Below are positions 8,021 through 17,518 of a stretch of DNA of 64,000 nucleotides, in pieces; within the stretch, counting starts at the first letter, position 1; each line of letters begins with the position of its first letter. The position numbers and the translations under genes are program-made. A model generated the notes under the pieces. That model saw only the letters and a list, made by a program, of their open reading frames with translations. It searched no databases and was not told the origin of the DNA. The stretch is from Pontibacter kalidii (GTDB lineage Bacteria; Bacteroidota; Bacteroidia; Cytophagales; Hymenobacteraceae). The stretch spans positions 3,598,501 through 3,662,500 of the forward strand of contig NZ_CP111079.1 in assembly GCF_026278245.1 (NCBI RefSeq). Direction: 5' to 3'.

Positions 8021-8701
8021 TTATAGCTCTCCGCGCTCAGCGGCTTTCTTCATTTTCTCGTTAGCGAAAATGGCAATCTCTACGCGGCGGTTTTGCTGGC
8101 GGCCAGCGGCTGTGCTGTTATCGGCAATCGGCTGGTCATCAGCGTAGCCCTGCGTGGTCATACGGCTGCGGTCTACCCCGGTAGAGGACAGGTAGCTTGC
8201 CACTGACTCGGCGCGGCGCTCCGAGAGCGGCTGGTTAATGCTTCTATTACCGGTATTATCCGTGTGGCCCTCAATCAGGATGTTCGTGTCCGGGTATTTC
8301 TGCAGGGTCTGGGCCAGTTGCGCGATCTCGGTTTTAGCACCGGGCTGTAGCTCGGCAGAGCTCGTGGCAAACAGGATTCCTGAGTTAAAGGTAATCTTGA
8401 TACCCTCGCCTACTCGCTCTACCTGTGCGTTCTCCAGGTCCCGCTGCAGCTCCTCGGCCTGCTTGTCCATTCTTCTGCCGATCAGGGCACCGGCCGTGCC
8501 ACCCACTGCGGCACCAATAATAGCACCGGCAGCCGTGTTGCCGGCCACTCTACCAACCACACCACCTACCACGGCGCCAGAACCGGCACCAATCACACCG
8601 CCCTTGGCAGTTCTGCTCATGCCACCGCCGCCTGAGGCGCACGATGAAAGTATGACGGCAATAAGGGCTAATATGGAAAGGTTTATTCTGAAGTTTTTCA
8701 T
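8021..8701 (-). CDS. OmpA family lipoprotein with glycine-zipper domain
   Basis: 226-residue envelope lipoprotein. The signal peptide ends in the lipobox LSSC. A glycine-rich zipper segment (residues ~33-78, GGVIGAGSGAVVGGVVG...GAAVGGTAGALIGRRMDKQ) may insert in a membrane. The C-terminal OmpA domain binds peptidoglycan, with LIEGHTDNTG and the LSERRAESVASYL and QNRRVEI motifs. It probably tethers outer membrane to cell wall. A paralogue of the same layout lies 296 bases upstream with its own terminator, so the two seem to be separate transcription units from a tandem duplication. Confidence 0.92.
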   Translation of the reverse strand: MKNFRINLSILALIAVILSSCASGGGGMSRTAKGGVIGAGSGAVVGGVVGRVAGNTAAGAIIGAAVGGTAGALIGRRMDKQAEELQRDLENAQVERVGEGIKITFNSGILFATSSAELQPGAKTEIAQLAQTLQKYPDTNILIEGHTDNTGNRSINQPLSERRAESVASYLSSTGVDRSRMTTQGYADDQPIADNSTAAGRQQNRRVEIAIFANEKMKKAAERGEL

Positions 8702-8932
8702 AGTTCTATTTTTAAATGCCGGATCAGGTTTTCCAGATCCTGACCCTTTTACTGACTATATACTTAAAATGTTATATAAACTTTTTCTAAATATCTTTCA
8801 CCTAAGCTAGCCTGCTGGCCGCATGATTATATACATCGCTAGGCAAGCCCCGGCAACGGATATAAATCTTAAACGCCTTTCCTATGTTCTGGTTATAAAA
8901 TGCCCACCAAGCACCTGTGTTCCCTAAAAAAG

Positions 8933-8969
8933 CAAGGCGCCTGTCTCCTTTGCGGAGACAGGCGCCTTG
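8933..8969 (-). terminator. terminator of the second OmpA lipoprotein gene
   Basis: A 16-bp perfect stem (8933-8948 with 8954-8969) and a TTTGC loop, with an A-run on the low side and a T-run on the high side, so it could work on both strands. TATACTTT follows the T-run at about 8980. Confidence 0.8.
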
Positions 8970-8996
8970 TTCTTTTTTATACTTTAGGCGTATGGG

Positions 8997-9743
8997 TTAC
9001 TTGATCTCACCGCTCTCGGCAGCCTTCTTCAGCTCCTCGTTTGCCACAATGATGATCTCCACGCGGCGGTTCTGCTTACGTCCTTCCACGGTGCTGTTAT
9101 CGGCAATCGGCTGGTCGTAGCTATAGCCTTTGGCCTGCAGACGCGCTCCGTCAACACCCAGGCTGCGGGCATAGGCTGCCACAGATTCGGCCCGGCGCTC
9201 TGACAATTTCTGGTTCAGTTCATATGAGCCTGTGTTGTCAGTGTGACCTTCGATGATCACATCGGTGCCTTGGTACTCCTGCAGCGTTTTAGCCAGCTTC
9301 TGGATATCCTGCTTAGCAGAGGCGCTCAGCTCGGCGGAGTTTACCGCGAAAAGTATGCCTGAGTCGAAGTTCACACGGATAGCCTCGCCCACGCGCTCTA
9401 CGTTGGCATTCTCCATCGATTTCTCCAGTTCCTCGGCCTGCTTATCCATACGGCGACCAATAACGGCACCTGTTGCGCCACCCACAGCAGCGCCCACAAT
9501 GGCACCGGCAGCCGTGTTGCCCAACCTGTTACCGATCAGGCCACCGATTACGGCACCACCACCGGCACCAATCAGGCCGCCTTTCGTGGTCTTCGTCATG
9601 CCTTTTTTCTCATCAGCAGGCTTTGTTTGAGTCGTTGTCTCGGTAGTTGTGCCTGAGCCGGCAGCAGGGGCTGTGCTCTTGCAAGAGGAAAACAGCATGG
9701 TAACGGCCAGCATCGAGCTCAGGGATAGTTTTACTAATTTCAT
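8997..9743 (-). CDS. OmpA family lipoprotein with glycine-zipper domain (paralogue)
   Basis: 248 residues from the ATG at 9741-9743 (MKLVKLSLSSMLAVTMLFSSC, lipobox FSSC). A longer frame to 9800 adds a polar N terminus ahead of the signal peptide and is unlikely. It has the same plan as its neighbour: a Thr/Pro-rich spacer, glycine zipper (GGLIGAGGGAVIGGLIG), GRRMDKQAEELEKSMENANVERVGE linker and an OmpA domain (IIEGHTDNTG, LSERRAESVAAY, QNRRVEI). It mainly differs from the paralogue by the extra spacer KSTAPAAGSGTTTETTTQ. Peptidoglycan binding is inferred from the family. Confidence 0.92.
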   Translation of the reverse strand: MKLVKLSLSSMLAVTMLFSSCKSTAPAAGSGTTTETTTQTKPADEKKGMTKTTKGGLIGAGGGAVIGGLIGNRLGNTAAGAIVGAAVGGATGAVIGRRMDKQAEELEKSMENANVERVGEAIRVNFDSGILFAVNSAELSASAKQDIQKLAKTLQEYQGTDVIIEGHTDNTGSYELNQKLSERRAESVAAYARSLGVDGARLQAKGYSYDQPIADNSTVEGRKQNRRVEIIIVANEELKKAAESGEIK

Positions 9744-9923
9744 GTTAATCAGGGTTTGGTAAATGTGTGTTGTTGTTCTTTTAGTTTGAGTGTACTGCAA
9801 TAGGTTAAAAAGTTCTTACACCTGCAAACGCAAGTCCTGTGCCAAATCGTACTTTACCCTTCGTTAAATATTTTAAACAAGGTATATTCAGCAAGCTTAC
9901 CCTTCATATAACAGGCTATAAAA

Positions 9924-9952
9924 AAGCCTGTTAGCACACAGCTAACAGGCTT
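9924..9952 (-). terminator. accD terminator
   Basis: A 12-bp stem (9924-9935 with 9941-9952) is flanked by an A-run on the low side, correct for ending the minus-strand accD transcript. Confidence 0.75.
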
Positions 9953-9977
9953 GTAAAATTTTGGTTAATGCTTTTTA

Positions 9978-10877
9978 TCAGGATGCCTTTACCGTTTTCT
10001 TTGCCTTCGGTGTGGTGGTTACGTCCTCTGGCAGCAGCACCATGCTCAGCAGCTCGCTCAGGCGGCCTTTGAGTTGTTTACGGTCGATAATGAAATCCAG
10101 GAAGCCGTGCTCCAGCACAAACTCTGCGCTTTGGAAGCCCTTCGGCAGGTCTTTGCCAATCGTCTCCTTAATCACGCGCGGACCGGCAAAACCGATCAGG
10201 GCACCCGGCTCGGCAATGTTAAAATCGCCCAGCATGGCATAAGAGGCCGTTACGCCCCCTGTGGTTGGGTCTGTCAGCAGCGAGATGTAGGGTAGTTTCT
10301 CCTCGCTCAGCAAGGCCAGTTTGGCCGAGGTCTTGGCCATCTGCATCAATGAGAAGCCGGCCTCCATCATACGCGCACCGCCCGATTTCGAGATCATCAG
10401 GAAAGGGGTGCGGGTTTTGCGGGCGTGGTCTATGGCGCGGGCAATCTTCTCCCCTACCACCGAGCCCATGGATCCGCCGATGAAGGCAAAATCCATACAG
10501 GCGATGGTGATGTTCTGTCCATTGATTTTGCCGTAGGCTGAGCGCACCGCATCTTTCAGGCCGGTAGCCTTCTGCGTGGAGGCGATACGCTGCGGGTAGG
10601 GCTTGGAGTCCACGAAATGGAGCGGGTCGCCTGAGGTCAGGTTCTCGTCGAGTTCGGTAAACTCGTTGTCATCAAATAAAATGGCAAAGTACTCTTTGGA
10701 GCCGATGCGGTCGTGGTGGTTGCACTGCACGCAGGTGTTCAGGTTCTTGCGGTGCTCGGCCGTACTTGTCACGGTTTTGCAGGTAGGGCACTTGTACCAC
10801 AATCCGTCCGGGGTTTCCTTCTTTTGCTCTGTTGGCGTCTGGATTCCTTTATCTGCTCTTTTAAACCAAGGCATCAT
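9978..10877 (-). CDS. accD: acetyl-CoA carboxylase carboxyltransferase subunit beta
   Basis: Beta subunit of the carboxyltransferase that moves CO2 from carboxybiotin to acetyl-CoA to form malonyl-CoA, the first step of fatty-acid synthesis. 299 residues. The N-terminal zinc ribbon is intact (Cys30, Cys33, Cys49, Cys52: CPTC and CVQC). The crotonase-like core shows [45 protein letters not shown] and IGFAGPRVI. The start is either of two adjacent ATG codons (10875 or 10872). It is transcribed singly, with aldolase upstream but separated by that gene's own terminator. Confidence 0.97.
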   Translation of the reverse strand: MMPWFKRADKGIQTPTEQKKETPDGLWYKCPTCKTVTSTAEHRKNLNTCVQCNHHDRIGSKEYFAILFDDNEFTELDENLTSGDPLHFVDSKPYPQRIASTQKATGLKDAVRSAYGKINGQNITIACMDFAFIGGSMGSVVGEKIARAIDHARKTRTPFLMISKSGGARMMEAGFSLMQMAKTSAKLALLSEEKLPYISLLTDPTTGGVTASYAMLGDFNIAEPGALIGFAGPRVIKETIGKDLPKGFQSAEFVLEHGFLDFIIDRKQLKGRLSELLSMVLLPEDVTTTPKAKKTVKAS

Positions 10878-10943
10878 AGTTAAACAGCGTGCTTCCGCAC
10901 TTTAAAGTTATGGCTATACTTTACAGCAAAGTATAAAATCAAG

Positions 10944-10989
10944 GTGGCCTGCCCCGGTCACCCTCAGGGGGTACGCAAAGGCAGGCCAC
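10944..10989 (-). terminator. aldolase terminator
   Basis: GTGGCCTGCC at 10944-10953 pairs with 10980-10989, with a nested C-rich/G-rich pair inside. On the minus strand it is followed by a T-rich stretch. It sits between aldolase and accD. Confidence 0.65.
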
Positions 10990-11023
10990 AAAAATATGTA
11001 ATAATCGGCAGTTCTGCTACAAA

Positions 11024-12082
11024 TTACGCCAGTGTAATCTCATTTGCCAGGTATACGTCCTGAATGGCGTTCAGCAGCTCCACGCCGGCCTTCATGTCTT
11101 TCTGAAATGCTTTGCGACCGGAGATCAGGCCCATACCGCCCGCACGCTTGTTAATAACCGCCGTGCGCACCGCATCTGCCAAGTCGGAGGCTCCCTTAGA
11201 CTCGCCGCCGGAGTTAATCAGGCCGGCGCGGCCCATGTAGCAGTTGGCCACCTGGTAGCGCGTCAGGTCGATCGGGTTGTCCGTGGTAAGCTCCGAGTAC
11301 ATTTTCTCGTGCGTCTTGCCGAAGCTGATCGCCTTAAAGCCGCCGTTGTTCTCCGGTAGTTTTTGCTTGATGATGTCGGCTTGGATGGTGACACCCAGAT
11401 GGTTGGCCTGCGCCGTCAGGTCGGCGGCTACGTGGTAATCGGTGCCGTCTTTCTTGAAGGCATTGTTGCGGGTGTAGCACCACAGGATGGTGGCCATGCC
11501 CAGTTGGTGCGCCCGCTCAAAGGCCTCGGCCACCTCTATGATCTGGCGGGAGGACTCCTCAGAACCGAAGTAGATCGTGGCACCCACCGCAGTGGCACCC
11601 AGGTTCCAGGCCTCATCCACAGAGCCGAACATGATCTGGTCATACTTGTTGGGGTAGGTCATCAGCTCGTTGTGGTTGATCTTCACCACAAACGGGATCC
11701 GGTGCGCATACTTCCGCGACATCATGGCCAGGTTGCCGAAGGTGGTAGCCACCGCGTTGCAGCCGCCCTCTATGGCCAGCCTGATGATGTTCTCCGGATC
11801 GAAGTAGATCGGGTTTGGGGCAAAAGAGGCGCCGGCGGTGTGCTCGATGCCCTGGTCCACCGGCAGGATGGAAAGATACCCCGTGCCCCCGAGGCGGCCG
11901 TGGTCGAACAGCTGCTGCAGGCTACGCAGCACCTGCGGAGAGCGGTTCGACTGGGCAAAGATCCTGTCCACGAAATCAGGACCGGGGGCATGCAGCTGCT
12001 CTTTGGAAATGGTCTGGCTCTGGTGCTGCAGCAGGCTTTCAGCATCTGAACCAAGTAGCGAAACGATTTTCTCGTAGCTCAT
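11024..12082 (-). CDS. fructose-bisphosphate aldolase class I (FbaB/DhnA type)
   Basis: Glycolytic/gluconeogenic enzyme cleaving fructose 1,6-bisphosphate through a Schiff base. 352 residues from the ATG at 12080-12082 ([11 protein letters not shown]); the frame extends upstream to 12166 but that stretch is unlike the family. Recognisable parts are [62 protein letters not shown] and [10 protein letters not shown] near the C terminus. Sequence type is the FbaB/archaeal DhnA group, not the class II metalloenzyme. The promoter at 12134-12168 places the start about 45 nt upstream of this ATG, which supports the chosen start. Confidence 0.93.
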   Translation of the reverse strand: MSYEKIVSLLGSDAESLLQHQSQTISKEQLHAPGPDFVDRIFAQSNRSPQVLRSLQQLFDHGRLGGTGYLSILPVDQGIEHTAGASFAPNPIYFDPENIIRLAIEGGCNAVATTFGNLAMMSRKYAHRIPFVVKINHNELMTYPNKYDQIMFGSVDEAWNLGATAVGATIYFGSEESSRQIIEVAEAFERAHQLGMATILWCYTRNNAFKKDGTDYHVAADLTAQANHLGVTIQADIIKQKLPENNGGFKAISFGKTHEKMYSELTTDNPIDLTRYQVANCYMGRAGLINSGGESKGASDLADAVRTAVINKRAGGMGLISGRKAFQKDMKAGVELLNAIQDVYLANEITLA

Positions 12083-12133
12083 TTGTTTTGATAGTTTTTT
12101 GGGTAGAGTGAAAATGAAGTAAATAAGTATGGA

Positions 12134-12168
12134 CAATCCTAAACTCAGATTATTGTCATCTACCAAAG
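12134..12168 (-). promoter_or_regulatory. probable aldolase promoter
   Basis: On the minus strand, TAGGATTG (12134-12141, one mismatch to TAnnTTTG) lies 22 bases from CTTTG (12164-12168). Confidence 0.4.
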
Positions 12169-12458
12169 CGGTAAAGCCCTTTCAGGCTTTATACCGCAGC
12201 GTTTTCTATAGCATGGCAGGCACCGTTGTAGTGATGCAAGCGCACTCAGGCTTGCCCCAAACTATACTTCAACCAGCTGAAAAAGTTGTCCCTGCAACAG
12301 CTATAAAAGGCCTTCCTCACTGTGGGCCGATGTGCTACATCTCGCCGCAAAAGTATAAAAAATCAACAATGAATCACATAAACTCCTCATAGGATAATCC
12401 CAGCCTATCACTACCTCAAGAATTGACGATGATATGTCCGGGCGGGCGCCTCTGCCTT
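12169..12458. other. intergenic DNA without a convincing gene
   Basis: Between the aldolase promoter and a possible coding remnant. Short frames exist but show no domain, signal peptide or codon preference. Two copies of the AGTATA word occur (12264 and 12355). Confidence 0.5.
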
Positions 12459-12630
12459 TCAGCAGCGAGCTTGCGCGCGCTTGCAGGCCAAGTGTACTGG
12501 CCGGTATGGAAGGACGAATGCCAGTGCCATGGGCACGCCTGCCTCCAGAAGTATAGTTCGGAAATACGGCACCATCGGCCCCAGGTCCGGGTGAAGCTCC
12601 CAGGCCAGGCGTAAGAACTTATTTCGCTGC
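12459..12630 (-). pseudogene. possible decayed coding remnant
   Basis: One minus-strand frame reads without interruption from about 12640 to a stop at 12459-12461 and has protein-like content, e.g. LGPMVPYFRTILLEAGVPMA followed by LAFVLPYRP. It lacks a normal start, is only about 60 codons, and I do not recognise the family. It may be a gene fragment or chance. Confidence 0.2.
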
Positions 12631-12690
12631 TGCCGATCCGTCTAAAGTATCAAAATAATTTAAAATCCGTTAATACTCAAACACACTGAC

Positions 12691-13365
12691 ATGCTGCAAC
12701 TTATGAACTTAATACACCAAGAACACCGTAGCCTGCACAGGCTCCTGCTCGCTTTTTTAGCCGGTATAATCCTATGGGGTTGCGCTCCCGCCACCCGCAT
12801 GACAGGTTCCTGGAAAAACCCGGATACAGCTACTCAGAAGTATAGCAAGGTAATGGTGGTAGCCATCTCAGACAATGTACAGGCCAGGCAAACCGTGGAA
12901 ACGGACATGCAGGCGCAGCTGCAAAAACGTGGCATCGACGCCACCAGAAGTCTGGACATGTTTACGCCCACCATGACAGAGCAAGGCGCCCCCGATGTGG
13001 ACCGGATGCTATCAGAGGCGCAAGAGCAGGGCTTTGGTGCAATCCTAACGGTGGCGCTGCTGGACCAGGAAACGGAGACCCGTTATGTGCCAGGTGCCTA
13101 CGGCTACGCCCCCATGACACGCTTTGGCTGGTATGGCGGGTTCCGGGGATATTATAATTACTGGTACCCTACCCTTTACTCCCCCGGCTACTACACCGAG
13201 GATAAAGTATACTTCCTGGAGACAAACCTTTATGACGTGAAGACGGAGCAACTGCAGTGGTCTGGCCAAACGGAGTCGTACAGCCCGTCCAGCCTCCGGA
13301 AAGCCTCTGAGACACTTGCCGAACTGACCGTAAACAGTCTGGCGCAGGAGGGGCTGCTGCAGTAA
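12691..13365 (+). CDS. DUF4136-type lipoprotein
   Basis: 224-residue predicted lipoprotein. The hydrophobic signal LLLAFLAGIILWGC ends in a lipobox-like LWGC. The body resembles DUF4136 proteins: ATRMTGSWKNPD, KVMVVAISDNVQARQTVETDM, a Gly/Tyr-rich loop (FGWYGGFRGYYNYWYPTLYS) and a final SETLAELTVNSLAQEGLL. These are usually annotated as periplasmic or membrane-attached proteins of unknown role. A second ATG at 12703 is possible. It is the only plus-strand gene between two minus-strand groups. Confidence 0.75.
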   Translation: MLQLMNLIHQEHRSLHRLLLAFLAGIILWGCAPATRMTGSWKNPDTATQKYSKVMVVAISDNVQARQTVETDMQAQLQKRGIDATRSLDMFTPTMTEQGAPDVDRMLSEAQEQGFGAILTVALLDQETETRYVPGAYGYAPMTRFGWYGGFRGYYNYWYPTLYSPGYYTEDKVYFLETNLYDVKTEQLQWSGQTESYSPSSLRKASETLAELTVNSLAQEGLLQ

Positions 13366-13377
13366 GGCAAGGCTGAA

Positions 13378-13426
13378 AACAAAAGGCGGCTGGCTTCTAA
13401 ATATGAGAAGCCAGCCGCCTTTTGTT
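13378..13426. terminator. bidirectional terminator
   Basis: A 21-bp perfect stem (13378-13398 with 13406-13426) and a 7-nt loop lie between convergent genes. The window motif AAGTATAA follows directly at about 13430. Confidence 0.85.
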
Positions 13427-13441
13427 GAAAGTATAAATTCC

Positions 13442-14455
13442 CTACTCGTTGTACACCACGTGCAGCACCGTCTGCCCCACGGCTTTCAGCGTATTCTTGC
13501 TGATGATGTCCATGGTATCGGTGTGGCGGTGGTGGTACGCCCCGAAGATGTCCCCGCTGCCGGCATTCGGGTGCAGCTCCACGATATCGATCATGCGGAT
13601 CTTGGCCAGGGTGTTCACATAGTAATGGTCGTCGGTAATAGCCGGGGCGTTCTGGTACTTAAAGTAATCGGAGTAACCGATGCTGTTGCCTGCCTTCCAT
13701 ACTTTGTCCACGATCTCCTTGGCGAACTGCCTGGAGTACCCCTCGCGGGGGAAGCGGGCGTTCTCGGCCCCCACCATATCCAGCAGGATGCCATAGTTGG
13801 CGCGGTAGTTCGGCTCGTGTTTGTTCCGGCTCCAGTACTGTGCGCCCAGACACCAGGAATCCTGCACATAAGGCCCTGCGCTATTCTCTGGCTGGCCGTA
13901 GTCCTCTCCGTCAAAAAAGATCAGGTCCACGCCCACATCCGGCTTCTGCTGTGCTGTGTGTATGGTCCGGGCAATCTCCAGCAGCACCCCCACGCCACTG
14001 CCGCCGTCGTTAGCTCCCTCTATGGGCTTGCCAGGGTTGCTCTCATCCTTATCGGCCACAGGGCGGGTATCCCAGTGGGCGGCCAGCAGTATGCGGTTGG
14101 CTGCGCCGGGGTTGTAGGAGGCGATGACGTTGCGCAGGTTCAGCATGGTGCCATCGTAGGCCCTGGCCTGAAACTTCTGCTCCTGCACCTGTGCGCCGTA
14201 CTCCTTCAGCTTCGCCACGATCCACTCGCCGGTCTGGAAGTGCGGGCCCGTGTTGGGCACGCGTGGGCCAAAGGCCACCTGCCTGGCTATAAAGGCGTAG
14301 GCTGAGTCGGGGTTAAAGGCGGGGGCTCGCACGGCTGCAGGGGCCTCTTCCTCTACTCCGGCTATCTTGCTGCCGCTTTTCTCAGCCGAGTCGCAGCTGG
14401 CAAAGCACAGGGTGCCGCAGAGTAAAAGCGCCAGTATGTTCATTTTATTCTTCAT
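13442..14455 (-). CDS. M28 family lipoprotein, glutaminyl-cyclase-like
   Basis: 337-residue lipoprotein (lipobox FASC) with an M28/glutaminyl cyclase fold. Zinc-ligand and catalytic motifs are present: [39 protein letters not shown] and, near the end, [11 protein letters not shown]. The SWCLGAQYW and [11 protein letters not shown] segments match the glutaminyl-peptide cyclotransferase branch, so it may form N-terminal pyroglutamate on exported proteins; aminopeptidase activity is the alternative. Its ATG (14453-14455) overlaps the cysS stop by 11 bases, implying translational coupling; another ATG at 14441-14443 would avoid the overlap. Confidence 0.85.
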   Translation of the reverse strand: MKNKMNILALLLCGTLCFASCDSAEKSGSKIAGVEEEAPAAVRAPAFNPDSAYAFIARQVAFGPRVPNTGPHFQTGEWIVAKLKEYGAQVQEQKFQARAYDGTMLNLRNVIASYNPGAANRILLAAHWDTRPVADKDESNPGKPIEGANDGGSGVGVLLEIARTIHTAQQKPDVGVDLIFFDGEDYGQPENSAGPYVQDSWCLGAQYWSRNKHEPNYRANYGILLDMVGAENARFPREGYSRQFAKEIVDKVWKAGNSIGYSDYFKYQNAPAITDDHYYVNTLAKIRMIDIVELHPNAGSGDIFGAYHHRHTDTMDIISKNTLKAVGQTVLHVVYNE

Positions 14456-15941
14456 AAGCCCAGTCTATTCCGGTTTTCATGTCCTTGATAACGATGCCCT
14501 GCCGCTTCAGCTCCGCCCGGATGGCATCCACCTTGTCGTAGGCTTTCTGCTCCTTGGCCTCCTTGTAGAACGAGAGTACCAGGTGCAGCATCTCCTCCAT
14601 ATCGCCGAAGCTCTCCTCCTGCAGCCCCAGCACGTGCAGCACCAGTTCCTGGTAGGTATCGCGCAGCAGGTCGAAGGTGCCCCTGGTCAGCTGCCCCACC
14701 TCAATCTGCCCCAGGTAGATGCTGTTGATCTTTTTGAGCAGGTTAAACAGCGAGGCGATGGTCTTGGCCGTGTTCAGGTCGTCGTTCAGGCCACGGAAGC
14801 AATCCTGGGTGAGTTTCTGCAGCTCCTCGTTCAGCTTCTCGTCCGGCACGACCTGCGTCTCTGCCTCCGGGTAACGCAGTTTTTTGAGCACGCGCAGGCC
14901 GTTCATCAGTTTGGTGTAGCCTTTGCGCGCCGCCTGCAGGGCCTCGTTGCTAAAGTCGAGGGTGCTGCGGTAGTGCGCCTGCAGTATAAAGAAGCGGATC
15001 GTCATCGGGGTATAAGCCTGCTCCAGCATCTCGTGGTTGCCATTGAACAGCTCGCTCAGGTTGATAAAGTTACCCAGCGACTTGCCCATCTTCTGCCCGT
15101 TCACCGTGATCATGTTGTTATGGATCCAGTATTTGGCCGCATCGGTGTGGCTGCAGCTGGCCTGGCTCTGGGCAATCTCGCACTCGTGGTGCGGGAACAT
15201 CAGGTCCAGCCCCCCGCCATGTATATCAAAGGTGGTGCCGAGGTATTTGCGGCTCATGGCCGAGCACTCCAGGTGCCAGCCCGGGAAGCCGTCGCTCCAC
15301 GGCGAGGGCCAGCGCATGATGTGCGTGGGCGAGGCTTTCTTCCATAGCGCAAAGTCCAGCGGCGAGCGCTTCTCTTCCTGCCCCTCCAGGGTGCGGGTGT
15401 TGTTGAGCAGATCGTCTATCACACGGCCGGAGAGCTTGCCATACTTGTGCTGCTTGTCGTAGGCCTGCACATCGAAGTATACCGAGCCGTTCACCTCATA
15501 GGCAAAGCCGTTGTCGAGGATCTCCTGTATCATCTGCACCTGCTCGATGATGTGGCCGGAGGCACGTGGCTCGATGTCGGGCTGCAGCACGTTCAGCCTG
15601 TCCATTTCCTGGTGGTAGATGTTGGTGTAGTGGTTGACCACCTCCATCGGCTCCAGGTGCTCGAGTTTAGCCTTTTTCTGGATTTTGTCTTCGCCTTCGT
15701 CGGCGTCATTCTCCAGGTGGCCTACGTCGGTGATGTTGCGCACGTAGCGTACTTTATACCCTTGGTACTTCAGGTAGCGGTACAGCACATCGAAGGTAAC
15801 GGCGCTGCGGGCATGGCCCAGGTGAGGCTCTCCGTAAACTGTTGGCCCGCACACGTACATTCCCACAAACGGGGCGTGTAGCGGCTCAAACTCCTCTTTC
15901 TTTCGCGTCAGCGTATTGTACAGGTTCAGTTTCTGTTGCAT
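14445..15941 (-). CDS. cysS: cysteine--tRNA ligase
   Basis: Class I aminoacyl-tRNA synthetase charging tRNA-Cys. 498 residues. The N terminus has the zinc/substrate cysteine and HIGH-type motif ([20 protein letters not shown] at 40-43). Further zinc-site residues occur in [10 protein letters not shown] and [10 protein letters not shown], and the KMSKS loop is [10 protein letters not shown]. The C-terminal helical anticodon domain is complete. It is the first gene of a two-gene minus-strand operon with the cyclase-like lipoprotein. A TAGTTTTG -7 box (16012-16019) gives a leader of about 65 nt. Confidence 0.97.
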   Translation of the reverse strand: MQQKLNLYNTLTRKKEEFEPLHAPFVGMYVCGPTVYGEPHLGHARSAVTFDVLYRYLKYQGYKVRYVRNITDVGHLENDADEGEDKIQKKAKLEHLEPMEVVNHYTNIYHQEMDRLNVLQPDIEPRASGHIIEQVQMIQEILDNGFAYEVNGSVYFDVQAYDKQHKYGKLSGRVIDDLLNNTRTLEGQEEKRSPLDFALWKKASPTHIMRWPSPWSDGFPGWHLECSAMSRKYLGTTFDIHGGGLDLMFPHHECEIAQSQASCSHTDAAKYWIHNNMITVNGQKMGKSLGNFINLSELFNGNHEMLEQAYTPMTIRFFILQAHYRSTLDFSNEALQAARKGYTKLMNGLRVLKKLRYPEAETQVVPDEKLNEELQKLTQDCFRGLNDDLNTAKTIASLFNLLKKINSIYLGQIEVGQLTRGTFDLLRDTYQELVLHVLGLQEESFGDMEEMLHLVLSFYKEAKEQKAYDKVDAIRAELKRQGIVIKDMKTGIDWAYEE

Positions 15942-16011
15942 GGTCTACTAAGTATAGGCCCCAACGGGTGCCGTACTTTTATGATCTCAGCTTATTGGGC
16001 CGATTGTGGTG

Positions 16012-16019
16012 CAAAACTA
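16012..16019 (-). promoter_or_regulatory. -7 element for cysS
   Basis: TAGTTTTG on the minus strand fits TAnnTTTG. I cannot find a good -33 element at the expected distance, so this is weaker than the others. Confidence 0.4.
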
Positions 16020-16045
16020 AAAATATTGCCCCCCTTCTCCTAACG

Positions 16046-17179
16046 CTATTCTACGCTCTTTGGCTGTAGCACATAGGTGGCCGAGATCGGGAAGTGGTCC
16101 GAAAGCCCCATTTCGTAGTGTGTCTGGAAGTTGTAGGCCTCCAGTCCCTGGCTGTAAAACTGGTTGTCGATGCGCAGGAAGGGAAGTGGGCCGTTGTAGG
16201 TGGCCCCCACCCCGTTGCCGGCTCTCTCATGTGCATTCTGCAGCGCCTCCGCCAGCTCGTTGTAAGTATAACTAAACGGGATGTCGTTGAAATCGCCGCA
16301 AACGATGACCGGGTAAGGAGACGCCTGCACATGCTCCAGCAACTGCTGCACCTGAACAGCGCGGGAAATGAACCCTCGCCGCAGGCGGCGCGCCAGATTG
16401 CGGCTTTCTTTCTTAAAGCTCTCCTCACTACCTATGGCAGAGTAGGTGTTCTCTATGTCTTCCGACTTGATGCTCATCGACTGCAGGTGCACCGCGTATA
16501 CCCGCACGGTGTCCCCTTTCACATTGATGTCGGCCCAGGCGGCCCGGTTAGCGCTCCGCTCCGGCGTGTTCTCGAACCTGATGGTGCCACCTTCCAAGAT
16601 GGGGTACTTCGAGAAAATCACAATACCTAAGTCTGCCTTGATACGGTCGCCTACCGAGGTAGAAGCATACTTATACCGCCCGTAGCGCTCACCAATGCGC
16701 TTGAAGTTATTATACTCTATGGAGTTCACCCGGCTGTAGAACTCCTGCAGACAGAACACATCGGCCGGGTGCTGGGCCACCCAGTCTATCATGTCGGTAG
16801 ATACCTGCGGCACGCCCTCCACAATCTTATCGTAGGCGTTGAACACGTGTACGTTGAAGCTCATCACCTGCAGCGTCTTGGCGCCCTCCGGCACCTCTTT
16901 CTCAAAGTTGATGGCAACCAGGCGGCCGTAGTAGCTCCAGGCAAGCATAAATGCAGAGAGCGGCAGCACCAGCAGCCATGAGCGGCGCAGCACCCAGTAG
17001 AGCAGGAACAGGAAATTCAGCACCAGCGCGCCCGGCAGCGAGAAAGCCACAAAGCCGGCTGGCCAGAACGTGCTGGGCGGCACCTGCAGACACAGCACGC
17101 CCACCAGCATCCATAGCACCACCAAAGTGTTTAGGATGAGCCATACCCGCCTGCGTATATTTTTGAATGTTCCTGCCAC
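16046..17179 (-). CDS. membrane-anchored endonuclease/exonuclease/phosphatase family protein
   Basis: N-terminal membrane part with three hydrophobic segments, then an EEP domain (DNase I/phosphodiesterase fold) starting LQVMSFNVHVFNAYDK and containing VFCLQEFYS, YAVHLQS, VIVCGDFNDIPFSYTYNEL and GLSDHFPISATYVL. The conserved Asn, Glu, Asp-Asn and His of the metal-dependent active site are present. The frame is open to 17227, but a promoter at 17185-17218 would start transcription near 17179, so a GTG there or a later codon is more likely (about 377 residues). Phospholipid, nucleic acid or other phosphoester substrates cannot be distinguished. Confidence 0.85.
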   Translation of the reverse strand: MAGTFKNIRRRVWLILNTLVVLWMLVGVLCLQVPPSTFWPAGFVAFSLPGALVLNFLFLLYWVLRRSWLLVLPLSAFMLAWSYYGRLVAINFEKEVPEGAKTLQVMSFNVHVFNAYDKIVEGVPQVSTDMIDWVAQHPADVFCLQEFYSRVNSIEYNNFKRIGERYGRYKYASTSVGDRIKADLGIVIFSKYPILEGGTIRFENTPERSANRAAWADINVKGDTVRVYAVHLQSMSIKSEDIENTYSAIGSEESFKKESRNLARRLRRGFISRAVQVQQLLEHVQASPYPVIVCGDFNDIPFSYTYNELAEALQNAHERAGNGVGATYNGPLPFLRIDNQFYSQGLEAYNFQTHYEMGLSDHFPISATYVLQPKSVE

Positions 17180-17184
17180 GAGAG

Positions 17185-17218
17185 CAAACTTACGAATTCT
17201 GCACCTATCTATTCCAAG
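17185..17218 (-). promoter_or_regulatory. promoter that decides the EEP gene start
   Basis: On the minus strand TAAGTTTG (17185-17192) matches TAnnTTTG, with CTTGG (17214-17218) 21-22 bases upstream. Transcription near 17179 excludes an ATG at 17225-17227. Confidence 0.45.
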
Positions 17219-17422
17219 CCGCCTCACATAATATCTGAGAAGCCGTATAAACGCCCTTCCACCTTTACCGGCACCCTATAACCATAGGCGAACTAAAATA
17301 TAGCCCTGCCTGTTATGCTACAAGGCCCGGGCTGCCGCATCACCGCCAGGAAGAATATTTTTACCCGAATTTGCTTTTCAATATGCTCGTAAATATTTAA
17401 TACAAGCCATCGGTGCACAATA

Positions 17423-17454
17423 TTTGTGTATATAATGAATTTGTAGTAAATTTG
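17423..17454 (+). promoter_or_regulatory. promoter of rimP-nusA-infB
   Basis: TTTG (17423-17426) and TAAATTTG (17447-17454) are 20 bases apart, an excellent Bacteroidota promoter. The leader of about 58 nt contains a hairpin GGGGAC-ACGAA-GTCCCC near 17479-17495 followed by TTCTTTATTTCTT, which looks like an attenuator. Confidence 0.65.
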
Positions 17455-17518
17455 CAGCAATATTTCCAAGAAGCTGAGGGGACACGAAGTCCCCTTCTTT
17501 ATTTCTTAACCGTTTGCT

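Noticed and set aside
10911..10940. TATACTTTG near accD as a Bacteroidota promoter
   Set aside because: The word gives TAnnTTG spacing and not TAnnTTTG, and here it is only one of the many window-wide copies.
12129..12614. Short plus-strand ORFs in the aldolase-lipoprotein gap
   Set aside because: No start context, domain or signal peptide; the first overlaps the aldolase promoter.
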